This document shows positions 42,533 to 51,080 of a DNA stretch of 64,000 bases, one piece after another. Each line of letters opens with the position of its first letter. The first letter of the stretch is position 1. Source of the stretch: Vondammii sp040505895 (GTDB taxonomy: Bacteria; Pseudomonadota; Gammaproteobacteria; Chromatiales; Chromatiaceae); the NCBI GenBank assembly GCA_040505895.1, contig JBEVXU010000016.1:248001-312000 (forward strand), given 5' to 3'. The position numbers were made by a program, and so were the translations under genes. The notes beneath the pieces are model-generated. The model was not told where the DNA came from. It worked only from the letters and a program-made list of their open reading frames with translations, and did not search any database.

Positions 42533-43930
42533 CTATTTTTTCTTTCCTTTTACGTACTTTTTCAGCCGTTGACGCTTGCGCACCTGGCGGTCGGTAAGTT
42601 TGTTCTTACGGCCCTCAAAAGGGTTGTTACCAGAGCGGAATTCGAGGCGAATTGGGGTACCATCGAGCTTCAGCACTTTACGGAAGCGATTGGTCAGGTA
42701 GCGTTTGTAGGCTGCGGGTACCGCATCGGTCTGATTGCCATGAATCACAATTATCGGTGGGTTTTGCCCCCCCTGGTGAGCATAGCGCAGCTTGATGCGA
42801 CGGCCGTTAACCATGGGTGGTTGGTGCTCCTGTACCGCCCCCTCAAGAATACGGGTCAGTTCTGGAGTTGCAAGATTGCGAACGGCATTGGCGTAGGCGG
42901 CATCGACCGATTTGTAGAGGGTACCAACCCCCGAACCGTGAAGTGCTGAAATAAACTTCTTGGTGGCAAAACCGAGAAACGGTAGTTTACGTTCCAGCTC
43001 CTCCTTGATAGATGCCCGCTGGTCATTATCGATACCATCCCACTTATTCACTACCACAACCAGAGCACGACCACTCTCCAGGATATGACCGGCCAGGGTG
43101 GCATCCTGCTCACTCACCTCCTTGTGGGCATCGAGCACCAGCATAACGACGTTGGCTTCCTCTATCGCCTGTAGTGTTTTAATGACACTGAATTTTTCAA
43201 CTACCTCATTGACTCTGGAGCGGCGTCGCACGCCGGCGGTATCGATCAAAGTATAGGGCTTGTCGTCGTGAGTATAGTTAATGAAAACGCTGTCACGGGT
43301 TGTGCCTGGTTGATCGAATACAACCACCCGCTCCTCACCCAGCATGCGATTGACCAGTGTTGACTTACCGACATTGGGTCGCCCGACCACGGCGATCTGA
43401 ACACCCTTCTCTACACCATCGTCACCCGCCTCTTCCTCATCAGGGAAGGTGTCGAGTACCTGACTGATCATCTGCTTAACACCACGGCCGTGGGCCGCAG
43501 CAATGGCAATCGGATCTCCCAGGCCAAGGACATAGAAGTCGGCACCGGCAATATCCTGATCCAGGTTCTCGCTCTTATTGACTACTGCACTGATCGGCTT
43601 ACCGGTACGACGCAGCTGCCGCGCAATATTCTCATCACTGCCGGTACAACCCGCTTTGCCGTCGAGCAGAAAGAAGATGTGATCGGCCTCAGCTATTGCC
43701 GCCTGTGCCTGCTGCTCCATCAGCACATCGACACCATCCTCTTCACCGCTGAGGCCACCGGTATCGACCACAACATAAGGCTTGTCCCCCATTCTGCCGA
43801 CACCATACTGGCGATCGCGGGTGAGGCCGGGTTGATCTGCCACCAAGGCATCACGACTCCGGGTGAGACGGTTAAACAGAGTCGACTTGCCGACATTGGG
43901 TCGACCCACCAGTGCAATAACGGGTAACAT
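42533..43930 (-). CDS. der: Ribosome biogenesis GTPase Der (EngA)
   Basis: 465 residues with two GTPase domains in tandem, each with GRPNVGKST (P loop; first at 7-15, second at about 185), DTGG or DTAG (G3) and NKSE or NKWD (G4). A KH-like domain closes the protein (LRYAHQGGQNPPIIVIHGNQ), followed by a Lys/Arg-rich tail. Der acts in assembly of the 50S subunit. It is the last gene of the conserved order hisS-yfgM-bamB-der. The 122-base gap to the next gene has no clear terminator. Confidence 0.97.
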   Translation of the reverse strand: MLPVIALVGRPNVGKSTLFNRLTRSRDALVADQPGLTRDRQYGVGRMGDKPYVVVDTGGLSGEEDGVDVLMEQQAQAAIAEADHIFFLLDGKAGCTGSDENIARQLRRTGKPISAVVNKSENLDQDIAGADFYVLGLGDPIAIAAAHGRGVKQMISQVLDTFPDEEEAGDDGVEKGVQIAVVGRPNVGKSTLVNRMLGEERVVVFDQPGTTRDSVFINYTHDDKPYTLIDTAGVRRRSRVNEVVEKFSVIKTLQAIEEANVVMLVLDAHKEVSEQDATLAGHILESGRALVVVVNKWDGIDNDQRASIKEELERKLPFLGFATKKFISALHGSGVGTLYKSVDAAYANAVRNLATPELTRILEGAVQEHQPPMVNGRRIKLRYAHQGGQNPPIIVIHGNQTDAVPAAYKRYLTNRFRKVLKLDGTPIRLEFRSGNNPFEGRKNKLTDRQVRKRQRLKKYVKGKKK

Positions 43931-43956
43931 AATTTTAGAATCTTGCAGCTATGCTG

Positions 43957-45117
43957 CTAACGAACGGCCAGGGCCGAGAGTACACCGCCGTTACCGTAGA
44001 CGTAGGCGACATTGTCGACCACCACGGGCGGGGTGTTGATGGGGGCTTTACCAACCCGAGTGCGAGCAACGATGCGGCCATTGCTACGTGTGAGCCAGTG
44101 TAAATAACCTTCGAAGTCACCCACGACTACATAGTCGCTAACAACCGCTGGAGCAGAGAGCCCACGGGCCTGCATCTTCTTGTTGCGCCACAGTGCCGAT
44201 CCATTTCTTGGCGCGATAGCCCACACATGACCCTCGGCATCGGATACGTACAGATAATCCGCATCAGCCCCAAGAGAGGTATAGGAGGAGAGCTTGCGCC
44301 GCCATAGCACAGAACCATTCGACTCAGAGATCGCGGCCATCTCCCCCTGGTAAGTGGTGACATAAATCACGCCATCACGTACCAGTGGATCACCGTCAAT
44401 ATCGACCATTCGTTCCAGTTCCGAACGCCCACTAGGTGCCGTAACTGAAATCTCCCACTGAAGGTTTCCACTGGCCAGATCCAGTGCCGCCAGCTTGCCG
44501 CTGGAGAAACCACAGATCACATTATCACCGCTTATTACCGGAGAGCTGCTACCGTAGAGTGTCAGTACCGGAATCGTCCGATCATAGATCCACGCCTGAC
44601 TGCCGTCAGCCGCATTCAATCCGACCACTTTGCCGTCGATGGTGTGCACCACCACCTTTCCATGCCCCACCTGGGGTGTCGAGAGCACTTCACTGCTGAC
44701 TCGGGTGCGCCACCGCTCACTGCCGTTTGCCGTATCGAAGGCGATCACTTCGGCGTTAGCGGTACCCACCAGCAGCAGATTTTCACCTCCACCGATCCCA
44801 CCGGAGATTTCAAGCCCGGAATCGATCGACCAGACCGCCCTGCCACTAGCGGCATTAAGCGCCTTGATCACTCCATTGTGCCCGGCAACGTAGAGCTGCC
44901 CACCCATTACCAGAGGAGAGAGCTTGATTTGCTGCTCACCGGCACCCCCACCTACTGTGGTGGACCAGAGCGTGGTCACCGCCACCTGATTACTCACCTC
45001 AACCAGCTCCGCCGGTTGAACCGCAGACTCTTCATCGGCAAGGAGGTCAAGAGGGTTCATCGAACTGCATGCGTTCAGCAACAGTGCTGATAGCAGAATC
45101 ATATATCGCTTCATCAT
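43957..45117 (-). CDS. bamB: Outer membrane protein assembly factor BamB
   Basis: 386 residues. A lipoprotein signal MKRYMILLSALLLNAC with the lipid-carrying Cys, then an eight-bladed PQQ-type beta propeller with repeated A-x-D/N-x2-S/T-G-x2-W units (ALNAASGRAVWS, AFDTANGSERWR, GLNAADGSQAWI, ALDLASGNLQWE). BamB is part of the BAM complex that inserts outer-membrane proteins. The ATG at 45115-45117 has AGGAG eight bases upstream. It follows yfgM by 11 bases. Confidence 0.95.
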   Translation of the reverse strand: MMKRYMILLSALLLNACSSMNPLDLLADEESAVQPAELVEVSNQVAVTTLWSTTVGGGAGEQQIKLSPLVMGGQLYVAGHNGVIKALNAASGRAVWSIDSGLEISGGIGGGENLLLVGTANAEVIAFDTANGSERWRTRVSSEVLSTPQVGHGKVVVHTIDGKVVGLNAADGSQAWIYDRTIPVLTLYGSSSPVISGDNVICGFSSGKLAALDLASGNLQWEISVTAPSGRSELERMVDIDGDPLVRDGVIYVTTYQGEMAAISESNGSVLWRRKLSSYTSLGADADYLYVSDAEGHVWAIAPRNGSALWRNKKMQARGLSAPAVVSDYVVVGDFEGYLHWLTRSNGRIVARTRVGKAPINTPPVVVDNVAYVYGNGGVLSALAVR

Positions 45118-45128
45118 AGGTCTCACTC

Positions 45129-45755
45129 CTATTCGACAGCCGTCAGATCATCAAACTTCATCTGTACCAGAGCCGAGTTACCCGCCTGCAATTCCAGAGC
45201 CTGGCCGTATGCCTGTCGTGCGGCAGACTTATCACCTTTAAGCAAGATGGCGTCTCCTTTCAGTTCAGCAAAGGTACCGCGGAAGTTATCATCGGGAGCG
45301 GAGGCAACAATTGCCTCAACAGCTTCTGCGTCACCTTCCGACAACAGTATTCGCGCTTTGCGCAGGCGTGCCACCTGTTTCAGCGATTGGTCCGTTGTGT
45401 TATCCAGCACCCACTGCAGCTGAACTTTGGCACCTGCAGCATCGTCCTGCTGTAGCTTCAGCTTAGCCAGACTGAGCGCAGAAAAAACAGCATAAGAGGT
45501 GTCATGATAGTTATTAATCACACCCTCTGCCTGCACCGTCGCCAAGTTTTCAGCACCAGTTGCCACTGAGTGATTGAGCTGCTCGAACTGAGCCGAAGCC
45601 TGCTCAGCGATTGATTGCTGATGCTGAGTCCAATACTGCCAGCCAAATACACCGCCAAGACCGATCACAACACCGGCGATCACCGAGGTACCGTTCTCCT
45701 TCCACCACTTTTTAAGTTGTTCGACCTGCTCTTCTTCGGAAAGATTGACATCCAC
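45129..45755 (-). CDS. yfgM: YfgM-family ancillary SecYEG translocon subunit
   Basis: 208 residues from GTG 45755. A short acidic N-terminus (DVNLSEEEQVEQLKKWW), one transmembrane helix (TSVIAGVVIGLGGVFGWQYW) and a periplasmic TPR-like domain. This is the YfgM layout; YfgM works with the chaperone PpiD at the Sec translocon. The frame is open to an ATG at 45800 that overlaps hisS by eight bases. I prefer the GTG because AGAGGA lies eight bases before it and the predicted N-terminus then matches family length. Between hisS and bamB, as in most gammaproteobacteria. Confidence 0.9.
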   Translation of the reverse strand: MDVNLSEEEQVEQLKKWWKENGTSVIAGVVIGLGGVFGWQYWTQHQQSIAEQASAQFEQLNHSVATGAENLATVQAEGVINNYHDTSYAVFSALSLAKLKLQQDDAAGAKVQLQWVLDNTTDQSLKQVARLRKARILLSEGDAEAVEAIVASAPDDNFRGTFAELKGDAILLKGDKSAARQAYGQALELQAGNSALVQMKFDDLTAVE

Positions 45756-45792
45756 CGCTTTTATCCTCTTCAGTACCCTTTCGACGGGGTGA

Positions 45793-47088
45793 TTATTCAA
45801 TTATCGTTAAGGGGCTATCTACAAAAAGTCCGCCCAACACGCCGGCCAGCTCATCCAGCGCCACCTGCTGTTGTTCACGCTTATCTCTCAGTGACTTGAT
45901 ACCGATGACACCGCGCTCAAGTTCATCCTCACCCAGCACCAAAGCAAAACGAGCACCACTGCGATCCGCTTTCTTAAACTGGCTTTTGAAACTACCGCCG
46001 CCGCAGTGTGTCATCAGCCGCAGACCCGGACACTCATTACGCAATTTCTCCGCCAGTGTCATACCAACCTTTTGTGGGCCTTCACCCATCAATACAAGGT
46101 AGACATCAATACCCCGCAGTGAAAGCGGTGAGTCCCGCTCCTCCAACAGGGAGATGAGCCGCTCAACCCCCATGGCAAAACCGATCGCAGGGGTATGCCT
46201 GCCACCCAACTGTTCCACCAGCCCATCATAACGGCCACCGGCACAAACAGTGCCCTGGGCGCCCAGTTTGTCGGTCACCCATTCGAACACGGTGCGACCA
46301 TAGTAGTCGAGCCCCCGGACCAGGCGGGTGTTGACCACATAGTCTACCCCGGCGTCTTTCAGACCGGCGCAGAGAGTATCAAAGTGAACCCGTGACTCCT
46401 CACCCAAGTAATCCATCAATGAAGGTGCTTCGGCTATCAGTAGCTGTAGCGCAGGATTCTTTGAATCCAGCACCCTCAGCGGATTGCTTTCGAGTCGACG
46501 CAGACTATCTTCATCCAACTGTTCACGGTGGGCTGAGAGATATTCTACCAGCACGCTACGGTAGGTTGCCCGCTCCTCGGCGGTACCGAGCGAGTTGATC
46601 TGCAGCTCCAGCCCCTCCAATCCCAACACCTTCCAGAAACGATGAGCAATAAGGATAATCTCAAGATCGATATCCGGACCTTCGAGGCCGTAGGCTTCGA
46701 CACCGATCTGGTGAAACTGGCGATAACGTCCTTTTTGTGGACGTTCATGCCGAAACATCGGCCCGCGATACCAGATACGTTGTGTCTGATTGTGAAATAA
46801 CCCATTTTCAATTCCCGCTCGCACGCAGCTCGCGGTGTTCTCAGGACGCAGTGTGAGGCTGTCGCCATTGCGATCCTCGAAGGTGTACATCTCTTTCTCT
46901 ACGATATCGGTAACCTCACCGATAGAACGTTTAAAAAGATCCGTCATCTCCAGGATTGGGGTACGCATCTCCTGGTAACCGTATGCGTCAACAACGTCAC
47001 GTATGTGATCCTCCAGAAACTGCCACATCGGTGACTGCTCCGGAAGAACATCATGCATACCACGAATTGCCTGAATATTTTTTGCCAT
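45793..47088 (-). CDS. hisS: Histidyl-tRNA synthetase
   Basis: 431 residues. Class II synthetase motifs: IRGMHDVLPEQSPMW at the start, motif 2 FRHERPQKGRYRQFHQIGVE, the histidine-binding LVRGLDYYGRTVFEW, and motif 3 PAIGFAMGVERL, followed by an anticodon-binding domain (VYLVLMGEGPQ...). It attaches histidine to tRNA-His. It is preceded by a 266-bp TIR element instead of the usual ispG gene. Confidence 0.97.
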   Translation of the reverse strand: MAKNIQAIRGMHDVLPEQSPMWQFLEDHIRDVVDAYGYQEMRTPILEMTDLFKRSIGEVTDIVEKEMYTFEDRNGDSLTLRPENTASCVRAGIENGLFHNQTQRIWYRGPMFRHERPQKGRYRQFHQIGVEAYGLEGPDIDLEIILIAHRFWKVLGLEGLELQINSLGTAEERATYRSVLVEYLSAHREQLDEDSLRRLESNPLRVLDSKNPALQLLIAEAPSLMDYLGEESRVHFDTLCAGLKDAGVDYVVNTRLVRGLDYYGRTVFEWVTDKLGAQGTVCAGGRYDGLVEQLGGRHTPAIGFAMGVERLISLLEERDSPLSLRGIDVYLVLMGEGPQKVGMTLAEKLRNECPGLRLMTHCGGGSFKSQFKKADRSGARFALVLGEDELERGVIGIKSLRDKREQQQVALDELAGVLGGLFVDSPLTIIE

Positions 47089-47177
47089 TAACCCGTTATC
47101 TGTCTTCTATGTAAATAATTGTCGTTCCACCGGCAGGTACACCCCGCCCTGGCGCAAGATTGCTGTGAAGAGGCTCC

Positions 47178-47443
47178 AGTGTAGTGTCCTATACTAAGCG
47201 GATATTAAGAGACCCACAAAAGATTCAAGTCAAGGCGCAGCCTGCAGTTAATGGTTTCCCCCTTAACAAAGGCTGTAACGCAGGATTGGATCTTTTGTGG
47301 GTCTCCCTTCGGGCGAGGCGAGAAGGCATCATCTGCTGCGTTGCGTCTCTTGTAAAGGGCGCGCCATTCCCTGCGCGACGCGCCTTGCAGCTAATACCTT
47401 CTCGCCTCGCTTAATTACCGTTTAGTACAGGACACTACACTAG
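47178..47443. mobile_element. Miniature TIR element (266 bp) between rodZ and hisS
   Basis: The ends are inverted repeats of about 20 bases: AGTGTAGTGTCCTATACTAA at the left and the complement of TTTAGTACAGGACACTACAC at the right. Two further nested inverted repeats lie inside (GAGACCCACAAAAGAT / ATCTTTTGTGGGTCTC and CGAGGCGAGAAGG / CCTTCTCGCCTCG). No transposase frame. It is the main content of the 412-base gap between hisS and rodZ. By its TIRs it looks like a non-autonomous transposable element. Confidence 0.8.
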
Positions 47444-47500
47444 TATCCTCTGTATCAACTCCGAGTAAATAAATTGTGCTCAGCCCTATTTGGAAGTTCC

Positions 47501-48535
47501 TCAACTTGGGTCCAGAGTAAACCTTGCCACGTTGGCACGGGTATATTCGCTAATGTCGAAAAGCTCGCCTTTAACCCTAATCTCCACGGCAGCGGCGTTG
47601 CCAACGACAAAGTTGTATGGAGGATTACCCTCCAGAATGAGACGCGTTCCAATGGGTTTGACACCGAAAACTCTGTGGCTTCTATCGGCATCCTTGATAT
47701 CCACCCAGCAAGAGTCCTTGAACGTCACCACTACCTCTGCTCCGGCAGCGCTGGAAACTTCCGTCGACGCCAAGGTGGTTTCGCTCACTGAAGTGACACT
47801 CTCTACCACCGGCATAGCAGCTTCGGCAGGATTCGCGGCCACCGATTCAAGGGGCATAGACTCCTCCTGCGCCTGCAGCGGCTCGGCCACCTCCACCTCG
47901 ACTGGCGCTGCGCTGTTTACCTCTCCGGTCTCAGCCGGATCCGCTGCCACTTGCAACGGCATTGTGGAAATATTCGATTCTGTCGTGGTGACCTCTTCCC
48001 GTATCTCGGGAGTCCCCATCAACGCAGGCATCTCTGACTGAGACGTGATTACCTCTGCGATGGCAGCCTGCTGCTCATCTACAGAATTTGTGGCACCATC
48101 ACCCACCTGGACCGGCCACTGCAGGTAGCCTTGCCACCACACGACCACCAGAGCAATCAGTCCCAGGATAATGAGCCAGGTTATGCTCCTCACCACCGCA
48201 TGGCTGCTACGTACCTCCCGCCTCACACTGGAGATATTGAGCTTGGTCTTCTGCTTCCCGTAGGTGTTCGCCTGCTGAAATGCCTCCAGCAACGGTTCCG
48301 CCGACATACCCATCATGCGGGCGTAGTTGCGCAGATAACCCTGGACAAAAACCGCCCCCGGCAACTTACCGTAGTCATCGGCCTCAAGGGCGATGAGAAT
48401 ATCTTCAGCCAGGTGCAAATGGGCAGATACCCGCCCAATATCGAGGCCCTGAGCCTCCCTGGCGGCTCTTAGTCGGCTTCCAGGGCCGGCAGGTTCGATT
48501 ACTTTTTCTTCATCTTCTCTGTCGACGGCACTCAT
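47501..48535 (-). CDS. rodZ: Cytoskeletal protein RodZ
   Basis: 344 residues. A helix-turn-helix domain of the Xre type (about 18-85, LRAAREAQGLDIGRVSAHLH, GYLRNYARMMGM), a basic juxtamembrane stretch (SSVRREVRSSHAVVR), one transmembrane helix (SITWLIILGLIALVVVWW, about 118-135), a long acidic Pro/Glu/Ala-rich linker and a C-terminal DUF4115 beta domain (VVVTFKDSCWVDIKDADRSH). RodZ links MreB to the membrane and sets rod shape. The ATG overlaps the pilF stop by four bases. Confidence 0.94.
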   Translation of the reverse strand: MSAVDREDEEKVIEPAGPGSRLRAAREAQGLDIGRVSAHLHLAEDILIALEADDYGKLPGAVFVQGYLRNYARMMGMSAEPLLEAFQQANTYGKQKTKLNISSVRREVRSSHAVVRSITWLIILGLIALVVVWWQGYLQWPVQVGDGATNSVDEQQAAIAEVITSQSEMPALMGTPEIREEVTTTESNISTMPLQVAADPAETGEVNSAAPVEVEVAEPLQAQEESMPLESVAANPAEAAMPVVESVTSVSETTLASTEVSSAAGAEVVVTFKDSCWVDIKDADRSHRVFGVKPIGTRLILEGNPPYNFVVGNAAAVEIRVKGELFDISEYTRANVARFTLDPS

Positions 48536-49329
48536 TTTTTATTTGATTCCTTCAGCAAGAGAACCTCCTGGGAGTCCGGGAAGCTGTTTCGCAGTAACAG
48601 GGAGTAGCTGGAGACAGCGTTCCGATCTCCCAACTTACGCTCAGCCTGTATGCCGAGCCAGAGACTGGCTGCAGTAGGCTTGGCTGACTCCAGATAGCGC
48701 TGCAGATACGCCCGGGAGGAGAGATACTCACCATTGTTGTAACTCACTCTGGCCATCTGGATCAGTGCCGTTGGCATCCTGGGATTACGTTCGAGTGCCT
48801 GACGTAGATAGCGCTCAGCTTGAACTGGATCGGGCTTTCTTCCGGCACAAATTCCGGCATTGGTCAAAGCTACTTCGGGTGTCGTGTAGAGAGGGTTTTT
48901 CAGTGCCTGCTGGAACTGCTTATCCGCCTCTTCGTAGCGACCATTACGACAGAGAAAGGTCCCATAGGCATTGAGCATATAGGGGTGGCGCGGCTGCAGC
49001 TTTAGTCCCCGTTTGAAATGTCGCTCGGCCAAGCCGGGCTCATTCAATCTATCGTAGAGCAGGGCAATAATATTGTGCCCCTCGACATTTCCCGGTTCTA
49101 CCTGCAATGCATGTCTGGCCTTCTTCAAGGCTACGTCAAGCCGACCTTCCCGCATATAGCCAACAGCTAATTTGACATAGACATCACCGACGCCAACAGC
49201 CGTCTCCTGTCCCATCCGACCGGTACTGTCTTCCATGTCCACATCTGGACGCACTGCACCCTGCTGACACCCGCTAACAACAAGAGTCAATGCAGAGAGT
49301 AACAACAACGCCTTGATACGATTGTTCAA
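48532..49329 (-). CDS. pilF: Type IV pilus biogenesis/stability lipoprotein PilF (PilW)
   Basis: 265 residues. A lipoprotein signal ending LVVSGC, then about six TPR repeats (VYVKLAVGYMREGRLDVAL, NIIALLYDRLNEPGLAERHF, MLNAYGTFLCRNGRYEEAD). PilF is the outer-membrane pilotin that helps the PilQ secretin assemble. The order rlmN-pilF-rodZ is conserved in gammaproteobacteria. Start and stop overlap both neighbours by four bases, so the three genes are translationally coupled. Confidence 0.93.
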   Translation of the reverse strand: MNNRIKALLLLSALTLVVSGCQQGAVRPDVDMEDSTGRMGQETAVGVGDVYVKLAVGYMREGRLDVALKKARHALQVEPGNVEGHNIIALLYDRLNEPGLAERHFKRGLKLQPRHPYMLNAYGTFLCRNGRYEEADKQFQQALKNPLYTTPEVALTNAGICAGRKPDPVQAERYLRQALERNPRMPTALIQMARVSYNNGEYLSSRAYLQRYLESAKPTAASLWLGIQAERKLGDRNAVSSYSLLLRNSFPDSQEVLLLKESNKK

Positions 49330-50411
49330 CTTAATCTCCCGCCCTGTTTAATCTGTTTCAGTTCCCGCCGACTACGATCCTTCACCCGCCCGACCAACTG
49401 CCCGCAAGCGGCATCAATGTCTTCACCGCGGGTCTTGCGGGTAACAGTAATAATGCCCGCTTTCATCAGCCGATCACGAAAAGCATCGATACGCTCCTTG
49501 GGAGAACAGCGGTACTCTGTTCCCGGAAAAGGATTAAACGGGATTAAATTCATCTTCGATGGTGTCCCCTCCAGCAAGCGGATCAACTGTTTGGCATGCT
49601 GAATGCTGTCATTGATCCCGTCGAGCATAACGTACTCCCAGGTCACCTTACGCCGCTTGTCGTCTTTGACATACTCACGACAGGCGGGAATCAGCTCTTC
49701 CAGAGGGTACTTTTTATTGACCGATACCAGCTGGTCCCGCAGCTCATTATTCGGGGCATGGAGCGAGACGGCGAGACTGACATCGCTCACTTCCTTAAGC
49801 TGATAGAGGGCGGGCACAATACCTGAGGTACTGATGGTCACCCGGTACTTTGAGAGCATATAAGCAAGGTCATCCTGCATTATGTCCATGGCGCTGACCA
49901 CGGCATCAAAATTGGCCAAGGGTTCACCCATTCCCATCAACACCACATTGGTAAGGGGTTTGCCCAACTCTCGTGTCGCCACCCAAACCTGACCTATGAT
50001 CTCGGCCACTGTCAGATTACGATTAAAGCCCTGCTGGGCGGTCGAGCAGAAACTGCAGTCGAGGGAACAACCTACTTGAGAAGAGACACAGAGGGTATTG
50101 CGGCCGTCATCCGGGATCAGTACTGACTCAATGCGGTTGCCACAGTTGAGCTCCAACACCCACTTGCGGGTACCGTCACTCGCCGGCTGATCGAAAACGA
50201 TCTCAGGCACCCGCACCTCGGCCACCTCCTGCAGTTGGGCTCGCAGCTTCTTCGACAGATCGGTCATAGCGTCAAAATCGGTCACGCCGTGCTTGTGAAT
50301 CCACTTCAGCACATTACGACCGTGAAACGGCTTCGAGCCCAACTCTACAAAGAGCGCCTCGATCGCCTTGCGATCGAGGCCCAGCAGGTTAATTTTCTCT
50401 TCCACTGACAA
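49326..50411 (-). CDS. rlmN: 23S rRNA/tRNA adenine-C2 methyltransferase RlmN
   Basis: 361 residues. Radical SAM motif CSLDCSFCSTA (CxxxCxxC), the N-terminal accessory domain (LGLDRKAIEALFVELGSKPF), GMGEPLANFDAV, and a Cys near the C-terminus (IDAACGQLVGR) that carries the methylene intermediate. RlmN makes 2-methyladenosine at A2503 of 23S rRNA and at position 37 of some tRNAs. It follows ndk by eight bases. All catalytic cysteines are present. Confidence 0.97.
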   Translation of the reverse strand: MSVEEKINLLGLDRKAIEALFVELGSKPFHGRNVLKWIHKHGVTDFDAMTDLSKKLRAQLQEVAEVRVPEIVFDQPASDGTRKWVLELNCGNRIESVLIPDDGRNTLCVSSQVGCSLDCSFCSTAQQGFNRNLTVAEIIGQVWVATRELGKPLTNVVLMGMGEPLANFDAVVSAMDIMQDDLAYMLSKYRVTISTSGIVPALYQLKEVSDVSLAVSLHAPNNELRDQLVSVNKKYPLEELIPACREYVKDDKRRKVTWEYVMLDGINDSIQHAKQLIRLLEGTPSKMNLIPFNPFPGTEYRCSPKERIDAFRDRLMKAGIITVTRKTRGEDIDAACGQLVGRVKDRSRRELKQIKQGGRLS

Positions 50412-50419
50412 TATAGACC

Positions 50420-50848
50420 TCAGCGGCTGCGTTCGCAGACGCCTTCAGGGAAGAAAAATTCGATCTCCACCTTGGCGGTTTCAGGTGCATCAGAGCCGTG
50501 TACGGCATTCTCATCCACGGTCTCGGCGAAATCGGCACGAATGGTACCCGCAACGGCCTCCTGAGGGTTGGTGGCCCCCATCACTTCACGATTTTTGGCA
50601 ATAGCACCTTCACCTTCCAGTACCTGTACCACCACTGGCCCGGATGTCATAAAGTCGACCAACTCACCGTAAAACGGACGCTCCTTGTGAACGGCATAAA
50701 ACTCCCCCGCCTGCTCACGGGTAAGATGCAACATCTTCGAGGCAACAATCTTCAATCCCGCTTTTTCGAAGCGGTTGTAGATCTCTCCAATGACGTTTTT
50801 TGCCACCGCATCGGGCTTGACGATGGAAAAAGTACGCTCTAGTGCCAT
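50420..50848 (-). CDS. ndk: Nucleoside diphosphate kinase
   Basis: 142 residues. Starts ERTFSIVKPDAVAKN, has the nucleotide-binding EIYNRFEKAGLKIVASKM and the active-site stretch NAVHGSDAPETAK with the phospho-accepting His. It balances (d)NTP pools. First gene of the ndk-rlmN-pilF-rodZ operon. The upstream gap (50849-51080) shows no gene and no strong promoter match. Confidence 0.97.
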   Translation of the reverse strand: MALERTFSIVKPDAVAKNVIGEIYNRFEKAGLKIVASKMLHLTREQAGEFYAVHKERPFYGELVDFMTSGPVVVQVLEGEGAIAKNREVMGATNPQEAVAGTIRADFAETVDENAVHGSDAPETAKVEIEFFFPEGVCERSR

Positions 50849-51080
50849 TTAGTTTAACTCCATGAAATTCAAACAATAAAACAACACTGCACCACCATTT
50901 TCGGCAGCACAGCAGACAATAGTGGCGGCGGTTGATCCGCCTCTGCAAAGGAGAGCAGGGAGAAGTTTACACCGCAGAATCAGCCGGACCGGTTATAAAA
51001 ATGAGGCGGCTTCTGTTTTCCACTTACAAAACCGGAGGTTAGTTTACCTCGCGACGGGGAGGGCGGCAATTCTTAAGGAC

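Noticed and set aside
47184..47414. 76-codon frame inside the TIR element
   Set aside because: Too short for a transposase and made of the element's inverted repeats.
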